A stretch of DNA of 64,000 nucleotides, taken from NCBI RefSeq assembly GCF_011397635.1, contig NC_064769.1:12913207-12977206 (forward strand), given 5' to 3'. The notes beneath the pieces were generated by a model. The model was given only the letters and a program-made list of their open reading frames with translations. It did not search any database and was not told the origin of the DNA. Below are positions 1 through 34,690 of the stretch, piece by piece. Within the stretch, counting starts at the first letter, position 1; the number at the start of each line of letters is the position of its first letter. Origin of the DNA: Epinephelus fuscoguttatus. Its lineage: Eukaryota > Chordata > Actinopteri > Perciformes > Serranidae. The translations under genes and the position numbers were made by a program.

Positions 1-329
1 GCACCTTTATAACCACTGAATATCTATTCTAACATGCAGATTGTGTGGGAAAAGGATAACATATAAATGGTGGCATCCACAAATTTACTCAAGTCTAAAA
101 TCTCAGCTGAAATAAACTAGCATCAGCATCAGCAGTGATGTTGTCCTCACCGTGGCACTACCAGGCTGTCACCACCAGAGGGCGACAGACACCAGCAGCT
201 GTGGTGATAGAGTGACTTCACTTGTCGTAATTGTGTTGCTTTCAGTTTGAGGAACCACAGATGAGGAGGCTAGCTGTCAGCCACATAGCATTTCAGAAAA
301 ATAATGGAAACAAGACAGGAAGCCATCTC
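1..329. other. Intergenic DNA beyond the notch1 3' end
   Basis: No open reading frame of note and no recognised gene. It holds a CTCF-like motif (listed separately) and otherwise unique, AT-leaning sequence. It lies downstream of the last plausible notch1 polyadenylation signal. Confidence 0.6.
172..186 (+). promoter_or_regulatory. Candidate CTCF-binding motif
   Basis: The bases CCACCAGAGGGCGAC fit the vertebrate CTCF core (CCA-N-CAG-rGGGC type) closely. The site sits about 160 bases beyond the notch1 3' end, a typical place for an insulator. Binding is inferred from the motif alone. Confidence 0.5.
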
Positions 330-1612
330 TTAAAGCTTAACATCAGCTTTTTATTGAATCAAGACAATTTTTACAAAACATTTTTTAATCAGGAAATACT
401 TCTTTGCAAACTACAACTTTGCATGAACATTGATTTTTGAATTACATCTTTTCTTAAAAACATCTCTCATGTCTGAATTAGTTTATAAAACATGACATTT
501 AGACACCTTAAACCACACTCGCTTAGAAAGTGCAGGTGATGTCGTTAAACACACAAACAAAGGTCCCCATTTCTTTGACAAACAATGTCTCCACCTTGAA
601 GACATTTTTATTTTAACATGAAATCTCACAAATACCTTGCTTTTCTTAGGAAAAACAAAAATCACGCTGGCACTATTTTAAACCATGTCGAATGTAACAT
701 TTCAACTTTTCTACAACAGGTCTGCAATTTAACACTTAACAGGTTAAACATGGTAACCATAATCACTGATTTGGGATATAATATGAAATAAAGAAACAAT
801 CCTTGCATCATAAATGATCACAAATCAATTACTCAGCACCAGCCAAGACCATTATTCAATACAAAATAGGCTCAGGTTGATTTAGATGCATTTTCCACTC
901 ATTTTAAAAAGCATCTCTCAACTGATAAGGGATATTTGTTCTGTGCTTTAAGGTCTCTGTTACCTCCGCTCAGTTACTCTTCATCATTTTCCCACGAAAG
1001 GACAGTGTAGCAAAGCAACATCATGAAAGGCGACACTTGATATATATATATATATATTTGATCATCATCTAACAGACTCAGTGATAAGACTTAGTGAAAC
1101 GTAGTTCAGTAACAAAACCTGTGTCATTTAAAAAGACAAAGGAGGTTAAAATATAATTAATTAATACTGAAAATTTTAAAATAATCTATAAAAGTTTAAA
1201 AAAAACTGTACAAACATAAAGCAACGCAAATCCCAAAAATAAAAATTTGTGAAGACCGAAAGATTAAAATAAATCCAGTGAACATAGCAACACAAGACAC
1301 AAATAAATAGCCAGTGTACACATCTAGGAGTCTTCTTTTTGATATACACTCCTCCTTTCTAATCTTCCCATACATAACAGAACAAAAAAATACAAAAGCA
1401 TAAATATAAAAGCATCTTCTTTATATTTCAGGTCAAAAAAAAAAGCACATAAATAAATACAAAATTACTAAAACTGTTCTTATCGTTAGTATAAAAACTG
1501 ATAATAAAAAAGGAGCATCTTCAGTCTCGAGACAGGTTCGTCACACTTTCCTGTAGGAACTTTGTATATATATTTTTTAAAACTAAAAGAGTTCTGTCCA
1601 TTTTACAAGTCT
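330..1612 (-). other. notch1: notch1 3' untranslated region
   Basis: AT-rich sequence directly after the notch1 stop codon. On the minus strand AATAAA signals are visible at 607-612 and, most distally, at 350-355, so the UTR is about 1.0-1.3 kb. A (TA)n run lies at 1041-1057. An RBPJ-like octamer TTCCCACG occurs at 989-996 but is probably chance. The exact cleavage site cannot be read from sequence. Confidence 0.7.
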
Positions 1613-25194
<23,582 letters not shown>

Positions 25195-25480
25195 TCCTCC
25201 TGTTCAACTTCACAAATGTCGTTGACTCCCACGTAGGGTTGGCATAGATCCGCAGTTTGGGTTACACTCCAGATGTTGGCTTGAAATAAATATCCTCGTG
25301 GGAAAAAAAAGATAAATCCAACAGTGAGAGGAAAGAGAGAAAAAGTCTTCAAGAGGACTCAGCTCATAGATGTTAACCTGGTGCTTTCCGAGTTCTCAAT
25401 GAAATCTGCAGGCAACTCTACAAGTTCCTCCCCTTGTCCTCCTCCCCCCTCTCCTCCTCCTCAGGCCAAATAAAAGCTGC
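25195..25480 (-). promoter_or_regulatory. notch1: notch1 5'UTR and proximal promoter region
   Basis: Sequence immediately upstream of the start codon. It contains an exact RBPJ octamer (25297-25304) and a one-mismatch version (25226-25233). A purine-rich tract on the minus strand (plus-strand CCTCCTCCCCCCTC at about 25437-25450) resembles the GA/GC-rich TATA-less promoters of vertebrate Notch genes. The transcription start is not visible, and an upstream non-coding exon cannot be excluded. Confidence 0.5.
25297..25304 (+). promoter_or_regulatory. RBPJ (CSL) consensus site
   Basis: Exact CGTGGGAA, about 100 bases upstream of the notch1 start codon. RBPJ is the DNA-binding partner of Notch intracellular domain, so this is a candidate autoregulatory site. 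Motif evidence only. Confidence 0.5.
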
Positions 25481-25556
25481 CTCTCTCTCTACTCACGCAG
25501 GAGGAACACTTAGTCATTCCCCCTCACTGTCCAATTGTGAAGTTATTATCATCAGA

Positions 25557-27138
25557 CAGTGGTGGAAAATAACTAAATACATTTACTTGAGTACTTTATC
25601 CTTCTGTTTAGTACAAATTAGAGGTAGGCCTACTTCATTATTTCAATTCTCTGCTCTTATCTCTGTATTCTTCAACATTTCAGAGGGGAATATTGCACGT
25701 TTGCCCCACCACACTTCTTTCTCTGACAGCTATAAATACACTACTTTACAAATCAGTAAGTAATCATATGAAATATGAAGCATTGTTTAAGATTCATTAG
25801 CATATTGAGTGCTTAAAACTAGCTCCATATTGAACAAATAAGGCAAAATGTTAATTTAACATTAATTTATTAGTACTAAAACACCTAATAATATGCAATA
25901 ACACTCATGAGCCAATTTCCTGGATGGTGCAATTTTACTTTTGATACATATAGTCATTTTTGCTGTCAATACTGTACATTTAAGCAATATTTTCAATGTA
26001 GGACATGAAACAAAGTATTTTTAGATTGTAGTGTTGCTATTTTTACTATCTTATTAAGTTTGTTATCTGAACACTTTTTACACCAAAGGAATACCCCACA
26101 ATAAAAAATGATGTCAGTTATTTATGCTATGTTACCTTGAGTTCCCAAAGAAAACTTTTTTATTGCACACCTCTGGTCAATGAAGAATCCAAAAACAGGG
26201 CTAAAAGTGAAAGCACAGGTAAGTTTCACTTTTAAGGCCCTGACACACCAAGCCAACGGTCGGCTGTCGACCAAAGTCGAGCCGTCGGTGAGCGTCTGTC
26301 GGCCTAGTTTTTGCAGTGTGTCCCGCACCATCGGCACTTCGGCATCTGCGTCGGCGACTTTTCGGCCGATTGAGCGTGTTGAATCAGCGGCGGAGCTTGT
26401 CGGTGAGAGAGATCACTCTGATTGGCTGTTCAGGTTTTATTTCCTCACCCCAGTAGGAAGTGAATCTGCCTGTGGTGAAACCTGTGTAAGAGACTGTAAA
26501 AACAGATGTTGTTATATAGTTTTACTGCTGGTAGACGTGGACCCCATTTACTTCAGTTTATTAAAAGTATTTACCGTTTTTGGATTCTTCGTCCATCAGA
26601 GGCATTCAAGACAAAGTTTTTCTCCACAGTCCAGGGTAACATGACATGAATAACTGATATATAAATGATCATTTTGTGGGTGAAGTATTCCTTTAAAGTA
26701 CATTTACTCAAGCACTGTGCTTGAGCACAATCTAGATGTACTCTACTTACTTTAATAGATAATTTCCATTTTAGTCTACTTTAGTTCTATTCTACAACAT
26801 TTCAGAGAGTGTCGTCTTACTCCTACACATTAATTTGACAGCTTAGGTATCTCAAAAATATATGATCAAATTATAAATTATGCCCCTTCAGATTCAACTA
26901 CCCATCAGTATATGAGGTAGGCTAGTTAAATGAGCTCAATTACAACTACATACAACATTAAAAATGTTCTTGCTCAGTTACAGCATTAGTATTGATACGT
27001 CAGGTAAATTTTGCTGATAATACATTTGTAATTTTACTTGAATTAAAATGCAGGGCCTTTACTAGTATGCAGTATTTTAACATTGTTGTATTGCCACTTT
27101 TGCTTGAGTAATACATCTGAATAGTTCTTCCACTGCTG
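25557..27138. mobile_element. Non-autonomous element 'GTGGTGGAA', copy 1, with nested insertions
   Basis: The left end CAGTGGTGGAAAATAAC and the right end (reverse complement CAGCAGTGGAAGAAC) are imperfect terminal inverted repeats. Next to them are the ACTTGAGTA-type motifs familiar from a common teleost repeat. The foldback MITE copy B (26085-26697) is inserted inside. No transposase is present. Confidence 0.65.
26085..26697. mobile_element. Foldback MITE, copy B, itself interrupted
   Basis: Left end AAAGGAATACCCCACA and right end TGGGTGAAGTATTCCTTT are inverted copies. Inner arms share CCTCTGGTCAATGAAGAATC with its inverse. A GC-richer stretch from about 26238 (GGCCCTGACACACCAAGCC) is foreign to the family and looks like a further nested element. 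Confidence 0.7.
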
Positions 27139-28499
27139 ACATGTGAGAAACACAAAATATTATTCAATGTAAAACCTGATAAAGGTATGACTGAGGAAGC
27201 CAGCTTGAATTTTGGTATTGGACTCAAAACCACAAAGTCTTAATCTACTAAAAAATAAGGATGTAGGAGTTTCGTTCTCACACAATAGCTTCCTGCATGG
27301 ATCCTTGTTCCGCAGAAACTTCAACTCACATTAAATTTTGTAATCTTTCTTGTAAAGTATTTCCACAAGCATAACATGGTGTTACTTAGCATTTCAGTTA
27401 CGACATACAGTATTTGACAGACACACTGAACGCATGTCTGTGCCAGGTTTTTTTCTCTCTCTCAGGGCAAGTGAAACTGTCAGGGAGTAGCTGCAGAGTT
27501 TCAGCACCCCAGGGCAAAGATTATTTTATTATGAAGCCCACGCACATGCTGGTCCTTCTGTTGGTGAGACTGCCAAATGGATTGACGCCAAAAGGGGCTA
27601 GGTCTCATGAGGTGCATGTAGTGTGGGAAACACCGGGAAGAAAAGAGGGAGTGGGAGCAATCAGCTACAAATTTATGGCATAACCAAAAAGTAAATGTGA
27701 AGTGTTGGATGTATGACTAAAAGAGATGTGTATGGGCATGTAGGGTGATAGGAGGGAAACACCTGACCCACCGTGAGAAACGTCAAATCTGTCAGGCACA
27801 CACTCAGCTCAAGCCATGCCTGCTGTTACCACATGCCCTCCTGCATCCTCAATGCTTGTGGAAAGGTGTGGTTTGGTCTTTTAAATCAGAAAGTGCTGAT
27901 TTGTCAGAAGTGCTGGCAGAGCATGATGATCCTAGTTATCTGTCATGAAATCAGAGCTTGTGTTTTTGCTTGTGAAACTCTCTCTGACTTGAGATACTTA
28001 TTTGTTTTGGGGGGAAAAATTTAAGGCCATGAGAAAATGCTCTGTGATGGATTCACAAGGTTGGAGAGGGGAAGACCCAAAGCTCAGAAAACAAACTCTA
28101 TCAAAGCCGAATATAGAAACATACCCGGAGAGGTTGACGCAAAGTGCAAGACAACACAGTAATTTCTTTGAGATTAAATATAAATACGACTGCCCTCTGC
28201 AGTTTGAACCCCGGCTGCTCAGACCTGGAGCACATTGTAGTTCCTTTAACTCAGGCTCCCTTCCTTCCTCCTCTGGGTGAGGAATGGAGTGAGGCCAGAG
28301 GTTGAGATAAAAAGTAGCTCCCCTTGACAAGGATTACATGATGTCATCCCACCATCAGACCTCAAAGACTGACTGGAGCTGGAGATATTATTCTTGGTTC
28401 ACACCCAAAAGTCTCAAAAAAGCACCATGAGACAGAGCGCATAGCTGGACAAAGCAGTCATTGAACACTGTTATTTAGTGTCCAGAAAATATTGTTTAA

Positions 28500-30180
28500 G
28501 GTGAGATACCCAAGTGAAAATGAAGTTGTTTCATGCATTGGTCAGTTTTAAGATTTAAGGTTATTATTATTTTTTATTACTAGTGGAAAGAAAGCATCCA
28601 AAAAACACAGTTAGGTGTTTATGTTACTTGTGTTCTGGAAAAATATCCAAAAAATCCCATATTTAATTAGATAATGCCTTACTTACATGTTTAAACATAC
28701 AATTTAAAATTTATATAAAATACTGCATTGTCTTATATTTGTCTAAAAATGTACGGAATTTAACATCACATTTCTTTAAATGTCATTTTTCTCATACTCT
28801 GAGCCAAAAATATCAACGGCAATAGCACTTACACACCAGACTTTCTAGTTGTATTCCTCTCTGCATTCTGAAGGTTTTTACAGAGGGGTTTATTCATAGG
28901 TTATACATATCCTGATTTATATTACATTTTATTCCTTTAAAAAGAAATGTTTTATGCTTTTTATGGCTGTTGACAGTGTTTTCAGATTCATGGGGTGATT
29001 AAAAAAAGGTATCTAAATTCCCTCTTTGACTCTAATAGGTCTATGACAAAAAAAAGAAACAATAATTTTGAACCTGGCTTTATGTTGAGATTTCTGTACT
29101 ATAAATGTATGCAAATCAATACATTTTTAATTTGATAATGCATCATTTGCATATTTAAATATACAATTTCAGGACACTTGTCACAGAAAAAATAATTGCC
29201 TTAATGTAAGTAATCAACTGGGGAAGTTTTATGGTGATATCTACCTGTTAAAAATGTTACCTTACTGATGATAATTCTATCTGCAGCAATGTTTAAATAA
29301 GGCTTTCAATAAAATGATCAATTAAACATAATTTTCTTCAACTGAATATTTAATCAAAACAAAATTTTAAAAAAAATCCTTTTTTTTTTAATTTCAGGAG
29401 GGACACAGTTGACACATCCCCCTCAATATTTAGAACATATGCATTTGCATTCAAAATATTTTTGATACTTTGACTATTGTTTTTTCAGATTTTTGTATTA
29501 ATCTAGAAATTTTAACATCAAGTCTAATGCATCAAACTTTCTAATTTATACCAGAAATCTTTGACAACACAAATCTGACTTGGTTTGATATGTGAGTGTG
29601 GCAACATTTTGATGTTATTACAATAGTATGTTGTTTATTTGTGTTTACTGGGGTTTACCAAGTTAACTGAAAGGTTGATGCACTTTAATTATAGGGATAC
29701 AAATACTGAGATATGACATAGGGGAAATAGCAAAGGAGCTTTATCATTACAACCATTTACATATTTAATTTTGCCAAAAATGCGATATCATATGAGAACC
29801 GTCCATGGCATTACGCTATAATACTCTTATGCTATATTCCTCTAAACAGCATTGTTAAAACCAGTTAATCATACATAAACACATTCAACATATGTTGGAC
29901 TCTGTAGATTTACAGAAATGAAGACGACACAATAAAATCATTTATTTTTTAAGATAAATTTCCCTTTGCATCCAGGATGTTATCAGTATGCTTGCATAAT
30001 GTACTGGTACCTTAAATTTTCATTAGGTGTGCGATTTATGTGACTTTACTCCTCTGAAAAACACAAATTTTGTGTCCGTCCCGCTTTTGAATGATAGTGT
30101 TCAAGTGTTGCTTTGGTTGCAGAAGTTGCAGGTTTTCTAACAGCGACTGATTTTCCAAATTAAAGGTCTTACAATTCACT
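28500..30180. other. AT-rich intergenic block
   Basis: Very AT-rich sequence with no gene. Two segments resemble each other: around 28670-28712 and 29133-29170 (GATAATGC..., then TTTAAA(C/T)ATACAATTT), suggesting remnants of one repeat family. Otherwise featureless. Confidence 0.6.
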
Positions 30181-30430
30181 AATAATTTAAAAACCCATTA
30201 AAACAATTTGCAACCAAAACACAATGCCTCTTCTACAGCATTGCTCAGATAAAAGAAGGGCTTTGTGCCTAATCTGCTGCTACTTCTCACCTTTGTCTCT
30301 GCCAATCTGATAATATTTACTAAAGAGCTTGGACTGAATTGGCTGCTGTTTGTTGGAAAACAACCCCTCTGTTGGTTATTTGAAGATAAGTGATTGGAGA
30401 AGCACATCAGTTTATCAAGAGGAACATTGA

Positions 30431-30450
30431 CCCCCCCCCCCCCCCCCCCC
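30431..30450. repeat. Poly(C) tract
   Basis: Twenty consecutive C bases in the intergenic interval; capable of G-quadruplex or i-motif formation and prone to length change. Confidence 0.95.
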
Positions 30451-31004
30451 GCTGTGGTGGCAGAGCCTCTGTTTGTTCTCTCTCTCTTGAGTATACGGCC
30501 CTGGATCAGAGAACTGAGGTCCTCAGGTGTCCCAATTATCACCTTCCTCCAATGGTCGTCACATTCAGTTTTTAGACGCGCCTCACATACGTATGTATGT
30601 AAGTCACGCTAATGTCAAACATGCCCAGACACTGTTGATAATAATGAGAAAAGAGTATCACAGATTGAGCACTTTGCCACATGTGCTTTTCAACTAATCC
30701 CTGATGGCAGGTCAGCACATGAAGACAGAGTTTATCTTCAAGGTGACAGTATGAGAATACAGCAGGACCCCATTTTTCACTGATGAATGTTGGTAACATT
30801 TAAAATGTTATATCTGCAAACAGAATAATAATAAAAGATGTTTTAATGATGAGAGCTTGATCTTTTATGTTGTTATATGCTATAATATCATTTTAACTAT
30901 TAGTAACATGAACGTGCTTGCTTGTGCATGTATCTGTGTTTGTCGAAGGAACAATGGAACGCAGGAAGGGCCTGGCTCCGTGCTGTCCTAGACAAGGCAT
31001 ACAC

Positions 31005-31006
<2 letters not shown>

Positions 31007-31050
<44 letters not shown>
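31007..31050. repeat. (AC)n microsatellite
   Basis: About 22 AC units in the intergenic interval. Confidence 0.97.
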
Positions 31051-31052
<2 letters not shown>

Positions 31053-31197
31053 CAAAGGCGTTTTTTTTTTGTTGTTGTTGTTGTTTTTTGGGGGTGTCCC
31101 TCCTCCACCTATATAGCTCAGAGTGAGAACAGTGCAGGAAATGGGTTCTCATTCACAACCTTGTGAGAGAAAGGACAACTGCAGAAACACCATCGCA

Positions 31198-32230
31198 AGT
31201 GGTGGAAGAAGTATTGAGATGTTTTACTTAAACTATTGTAACAGTACCACACAAAATATCTCACTCAAAGGAAAAGTTCTGCATTCAAAACTCGACTTTA
31301 GTCAAAGTATTATCAGCAAAGTGTGCTTAAAGAATCAAAAGTGAAGATAATTCACGATGCAAACAAAAGGTCCCTACAATGTTTTACTAGTATATATGAT
31401 GTTTCTGGATTAATATAAGTGGTGCATTGGCGTGTATGTTGCATTTTACGTAGGCATGTGTTTAACGTTGGCTCGCTTAATCTACAGCAATGCATCATGC
31501 GTCTCTGTGAACGATGTCTGTAAAGAATAAAGTTTTCATGAGCTTAGAGCAACAGCTGTTTTTACTTTTGTGATGATGCATTTTTCAGCTAATTCAAGGG
31601 GATTTTTAAGTGGTTTATTGAGCTTAAAGATCCAGATGTGTAGGATTTAGGGGGATATGTTGGCAGAAATTAAGATAATATTCATAATTATGTTTTCATT
31701 AGTGTATAATCATCTGAACATTGTGTTTTCATTACTTAACAATGAGTCATTTATATCTAAATACAGAGTGGATGCTCTTCAACAGAATGTGCCCTGTTGT
31801 TCTTCAGTGACCCAGAATGGGCAACCGAAACGCTGGCTCCAGATAAGGTCATCTGTGTCTTTGCATTTTTGCCACAGCCACCATGTTCTTCTACATGCTT
31901 TGCACAAGGGAGAAGTTTCTGTTGGTTGCTGCAACCTCACTGCTTGCTGCCTCTAAATCCTACGCAAGACAATAAAGAGGTAGGTAGGAGAATTCTCTCA
32001 ACCCACTGAGGAACACTTCATCCCTGAGTTTATCAGAAAAAGTTAAATTCAGAATTTGCAGATACATGGACAGGAAGGACTGGAGAAGTTGTGATTTGTA
32101 CAGTTACAGCTGTCAGACAAATGTAGTGAAGCTGAAAGTACAATATTTGCCTCTGAGACGTAGTTATAGTGCATAATATGGAAATACTCAAGTTGAGTAC
32201 AAATGTACTTAGTTATTTTCCACCACCGAC
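31198..32230. mobile_element. Non-autonomous element 'GTGGTGGAA', copy 2, opposite orientation
   Basis: Begins AAGTGGTGGAAGAAGTAT and ends AGTTATTTTCCACCACCGAC, the inverse of copy 1's left end. It is therefore the same family as 25557-27138, turned round. A second MITE (31624-31975) is nested inside. Confidence 0.7.
31624..31975. mobile_element. MITE with GTGTAGGATTTAG termini, nested
   Basis: The left end AGATGTGTAGGATTTAGG is inverted at the right end CTAAATCCTACGC. The interior (GGGATATGTTGGCAGAAAT, then CATTAGTGTATAATC) is a sequence I recognise as widespread in teleost genomes. Non-coding. Confidence 0.75.
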
Positions 32231-33872
32231 AATCGCACACACCCCAAACACAGAAATGAACTGTATGAGCAAATCACCAAAAAAGAACATAAATTAGATT
32301 TGCTGCCCCACTAAGCAGACGTTGAAAGCCTTCAGACAGGAACATTGGCTGGTTTTGGCTGAAGACTGGAGCAGTGCAGCAGGCCACACAGTTGGCCTTT
32401 ACAGGCCCACTGATCCGATCCATAATAGCTGCACGAACGGGTCAGGGTTGCACAGTCGGAGGCCCACAGCCATCCCTGTCTGTCTGTCCACCCAGCCTTT
32501 CATATCCACCTCCCCATCCTGCCTCAAGGTCTCTCTCTGGCCAGCGTGTCGGTGTGTGTCTCTCCTGCCAGCCAAATGCTGCAACACTGGAACAAAGATA
32601 TTCGTTATCCCGCTGAACCCACAGGGCCCCCGCAACCCATCACACAAAACCCTGATCCCCGCTAGTGCAGCCAGCCTGTAACTGGGTCTGACTTGTGTCC
32701 TTCACGTAAGACAAATAAGGAGAAGGAGGGAGTGAGAGACAGACGAGTGAAACAAAAGAGAAAATAAAAGAGGGAGGTGAGAATGTGACCTCCACGCTCA
32801 TTTCCTGCTGACGTGCTGCCAGTCCGCAGCAGAGAGAGGAGGTAAACCAAAAGTCTCAATCTAGCAAAGGGATCAAAGACAAGACACAGCTAGGAAAACT
32901 AACAGTGTGTCTGGAAGCTGTGTGTGCGTGTGTGTCTGTGTGTGTGTGTGTGTGAACACAAAGAGTGAGAATATTCACTATGAGAGGAGATATTTGTTCA
33001 GCCGGGGAACTTTCTGATGAGATTAGGCGCTGGAGCTCTGGTTAGGGGCTTTGGGGGGGTGGAATGTAAACAGGAGGCAAGCAGAGAGAAAGACTTTAGA
33101 TTCAACCCCCCCCCACCCCCCACCCCCGCTCCACCACCACCACCATTATTCTTCCTCTGCCTGTGGCTCCAACAACATGTGGGGTTCAGGGACCAGCACC
33201 TGTAGCTTGTGTTAACATTATTAAGTGTGTTTTCAGCAAACATGTAATTGTGAATTTATGAATAAATACATGCACAAGTGAGACTAGAGAGCAGGAAATA
33301 CAGAACAGCTGGACTGTGTGTTAGCGTTCTGTCATAACTAACGGGATGGTGGTGTTCTTCCGGCACTTTAAAGAAAAATGACAGTGAATAATGATGTCCC
33401 TCTTGCACATCCTCGTCCACGTCCCTCGCGTACATCACCCATGTTGGAGCTAATGGACACTAATGGATGCCAGTGGGCTTTCTCCCTCTCTCTTTGAGAG
33501 CAGGCCAAATTTTGGGGGGTACAAAGGAAGGTTTCATGCTGTGTCGGCCCACAGAGGATTGTAAATGCCATCACTAAAGGATAATTCTGGGTTATTACAA
33601 TGTGACTTGGTGTTTTTGGCAATCATTTCTGTTAGTTAAGATAACTTTGTACTCACCGGAGTCAATGATTAGATCTCAGAACACAGTGACAGAGCAAATA
33701 ACAGTGTTTAAGAGGGCAAGAAATGATCAGACAGACTGTGAACAAGACAACAGTTTAGCCAGATTTGTACTTTATTGTATTGTATTGTAAGTACAATAAG
33801 TACTTTATTTAAGGTAAAACTGAAAGTGAATGTATCTTAAACATCATTATTGTCCCTTATTGCACGGGAACT
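32231..33872. other. Intergenic DNA with simple repeats
   Basis: No gene. Contains a degenerate GT tract at 32920-32954 and a C/CCA-rich stretch at 33105-33145. The remainder is unique. Confidence 0.6.
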
Positions 33873-34192
33873 GCCCATTGGTTCGACAGCCCATTGGTCC
33901 GACAGCCCATTGTTCCGACCATATTAAACTCATTGTTCCTAAGTCCGTTCCAAAATCATCATGATGCCCTGTGGTTAAGGTCTGGTTAAGTTTAGGCACA
34001 AAAACCACTTGGTTAGGGTCAGAAAAAGATCCTGGTGTGGGTTAAAATGAAAAAGAAAGTGATAAACACATAAGCCGTGAGCCTGCTCCGCCTCAAGCCG
34101 GTCGTAGCGCACCATACGCCCGCCGTGAGCCGTTCAGCACCGCGGACAGTCGGACTAATGGGATGTCGAACCAATGGGCTGTCGAACCAATG
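33873..34192. mobile_element. MITE with repeated CCATTGGTtCGACAG termini
   Basis: The left end carries three tandem copies of a motif of the type CCATTGGTYCGACAG. The right end carries three inverted copies (GTCGGACTAATGGG, GTCGAACCAATGGG, GTCGAACCAATG). Subterminal repeats of this kind bind transposase in Mutator- and hAT-like elements. Similar flanks (TATTGCACGGGAA and TATTGCACAGGGAA) stand on both sides. Confidence 0.7.
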
Positions 34193-34284
34193 ACATGGAC
34201 CCTATTGCACAGGGAAACTGTGTATGCACACACTTATGGCAAGTGCAGTGGGCCAAAGTTGAACCAGTACATCCTGGGTGGAAT

Positions 34285-34690
34285 TTAGCATGTTAGCATG
34301 CTGACATTTGTGAATTTGCACCAAAGACAGAGCACAGATGAGGCTGATGATTATTTCTGCAGGTATTTGGTCATAAACCAAAGTACTGGACACATTTTGA
34401 CCTGATGAGGAGATGAAACATTGAGGATCACCATGGTTAACCATGGTTGTTTATCCTCACTTCAATGACTGTACTGAATTTCATGCCAATCCACCCACTT
34501 GTAGTTGAGACATTTCCCATAAAACCAATATGATTAAGCTCATAGTGGCATCAAAGAATCACTCAAGTCATCAGGATACACTGCCTGGGAACCATGAATG
34601 CCTGAAAAAAATGTGCCAACCCCATAGATATGAAGATTCATTCTCTGGGCACAGTCAATATTTGTATCGTACTGTCAAGACATTTTAGTC
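34285..34690. repeat. Interspersed repeat fragment (family with TTAGCATGCT)
   Basis: Shares phrases such as TTAGCATGCTGACAT, CCATGAATG and GACATTTTAGTC with sequence at 37285-37440 and with 60570-61011. It is a degraded, non-coding fragment; class not determined. Confidence 0.5.
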
